Source: Gallionellales bacterium RIFCSPLOWO2_02_FULL_57_47 (GTDB lineage Bacteria; Pseudomonadota; Gammaproteobacteria; Burkholderiales; Gallionellaceae). Taken from it: DNA of 36,728 nt. How positions within the stretch are numbered: position 1 is the stretch's first letter; each line of letters starts with the position of its first letter. The position numbers and the translations under genes were made by a program. Positions 34,182 through 36,728 of the stretch are shown in pieces. The DNA lies in NCBI GenBank assembly GCA_001801175.1, contig MGWZ01000064.1, forward strand, positions 1 to 36,728, given 5' to 3'. The notes under the pieces are model-generated. The model was not told the DNA's origin and did no database searches. It saw only the letters and a list, made by a program, of their open reading frames with translations.

Positions 34182-34966
34182 TGCGCTATCAACCTCGATG
34201 CAAACCGGCCGTGCAGAGCCAGCCCGAGGAAAATTGCACCCAAGGCGAAACCGTAAATATAGGCGATGCTGAGTTCGGGCACGGCATGGTAGTAAGGGGC
34301 AAAACCCAGCCTGGCCGCTTCCAGTCCATGCGCCATTGGATTAAGCAATAACCAGTCGCGGTAAGGTTGGGGCACGACCGTGATGGGGAAAATGACGCCT
34401 GAGGCAAAATATAAGGGAGTCATTACAAAACCGATAACTTTTTCCAGCTCGGGTATCAACTCCCCAGCCACCGAGGCCATCAACCCAAATCCCATTCCCA
34501 CCAGCCACAGCCCGAAAAATGCTTCAAGTACCAACAAAGGATTGTCCGGAAGGGTGCTGATCCCAAACAGGGCTGCGCTACTGAACAGAATGATGGCAAC
34601 CAGTATGGTGATAAAGCCTTCGAGGGCGGCGCGTACCAACACTGTATCAACCGGCTTGACCTGCCGGTAGGTGAAAAGCCCTCGGTTTGATTTCACGGCA
34701 TTTTGAGTTTGCGTGCCGGTACGCGTAAACATGAAAAATGCCAACATTCCGACCATCAGCCAGACGACAGTGTCGATTCCACCCACCTTACCCATGCGAA
34801 TGATGGTAAAAATGAACAGCATGAACACGACGTGAACAATCGGCTCCAGCAGCAGCCATAGCCATGCAGCACGGCCTGCCGACAGGCGGCTGACCGCCTC
34901 GCGCAAAAAAAGCGCTTTCCAGACGGAAAGCGTTATATTGGTTGGCGTACGTGTGGTGTTCATCAT
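34178..34966 (-). CDS. KpsM-type capsule ABC transporter permease
   Basis: About 262 aa with six predicted membrane segments (for example WLLLEPIVHVVFMLFIFTII, VVWLMVGMLAFFMF, ITILVAIILFSSAAL, FFGLWLVGMGFGLMASVA, GVIFPI region, YIYGFALGAIFLGLAL). It carries the ABC-2 family arrangement and the conserved LLNPMAHGLEAARLGF. The start is ATG at 34966 or 34963. It is the first gene of the kpsMTED-rml unit, with a 530-bp divergent region in front. Confidence 0.94.
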   Translation of the reverse strand: MMNTTRTPTNITLSVWKALFLREAVSRLSAGRAAWLWLLLEPIVHVVFMLFIFTIIRMGKVGGIDTVVWLMVGMLAFFMFTRTGTQTQNAVKSNRGLFTYRQVKPVDTVLVRAALEGFITILVAIILFSSAALFGISTLPDNPLLVLEAFFGLWLVGMGFGLMASVAGELIPELEKVIGFVMTPLYFASGVIFPITVVPQPYRDWLLLNPMAHGLEAARLGFAPYYHAVPELSIAYIYGFALGAIFLGLALHGRFASRLIAQ

Positions 34967-34969
34967 CAA

Positions 34970-36536
<1,567 letters not shown>

Positions 36537-36537
<1 letters not shown>

Positions 36538-36718
36538 GAAGCTCTGATTAAGTCCTCCGTTCGTGGTTAAGTAGTGACTTAGCGCGGGGTTATCGTGCTT
36601 AGTCAATACTTAGTTGTTCCACCAGAGCCTGTCGATCCATGAATGGTGGGGTTAATCAGATCAACGGGTTAAGCGAACCGCCCTTCGACAGGCTCTCAAG
36701 AAACAGCTTTTTAATATT
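36537..36718 (-). repeat. Dispersed long repeat, copy B (inverted relative to copy A)
   Basis: 36628-36718 is the reverse complement of 1-91 with two mismatches. The outer part, 36537-36600 (gaagctctgattaagtcctc, cgttcgtggttaagtagtga), matches the outer blocks of copies A and C. It begins right after the gmd stop. Confidence 0.9.
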
Positions 36719-36728
36719 CATAAAAACA

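Overview
The window is a capsule-type polysaccharide locus from a Gram-negative bacterium. It holds an ABC-transporter (group 2/3, Kps-like) export system, a complete dTDP-L-rhamnose pathway, several glycosyltransferases and an unusually large set of sulfation genes. The export proteins, the mixed base composition and the dispersed-repeat families suggest a freshwater or environmental betaproteobacterium (Nitrosomonadales/Gallionellaceae-like). That placement is inference; the window contains no rRNA or other phylogenetic marker.

Layout. All genes except gmd read on the minus strand, so transcription runs from high to low coordinates. At the right end gmd (+) diverges from kpsM-kpsT-kpsE-kpsD-rmlC, followed by a dispersed repeat and rmlB-rmlD. 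Between rmlD and rmlA lies a small toxin-antitoxin island: AbrB-type antitoxin/MazF-like toxin, a small conserved protein, and a MntA/HepT pair. After rmlA come a 1183-aa multidomain glycosyltransferase, a sulfotransferase, a sugar epimerase, two more sulfotransferases, a secreted Asp-box beta-propeller-like protein, a 996-aa two-domain GT2 enzyme, a methyltransferase and a fourth sulfotransferase. An IS30 remnant and an intact-looking IS630 element separate these from a second two-domain GT2 enzyme, an orphan MNT-domain protein and a GT4-like enzyme. A repeat-rich 0.9-kb gap then leads to cysC-cysQ-kpsC.

How the genes may work together. RmlABCD make dTDP-rhamnose and Gmd makes GDP-4-keto-6-deoxymannose. 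The GT2, GT4 and RgpF-type enzymes assemble the glycan. CysC makes PAPS, up to four sulfotransferases could use it, and CysQ would remove the inhibitory by-product PAP. KpsC builds the Kdo linker on the lipid anchor, and KpsMTED export the chain. The simplest reading is a locus for a sulfated, possibly methylated, rhamnose-containing capsule. KpsS, KpsF/KpsU and ATP sulfurylase are not in the window.

Notable sequence structure: three copies of a 120-180 bp dispersed repeat, two of them in inverted orientation at the very ends of the window; palindromic repeats inserted in frame inside a GT2 gene and at the kpsD signal-peptide region; a G9 tract inside the 996-aa GT2 gene; two G-quadruplex-type tandem repeats at gene ends; an IS630 end that supplies a new start to a glycosyltransferase; and a small GWAxD...ADxFRxDL module shared by three sulfotransferases and the giant glycosyltransferase.
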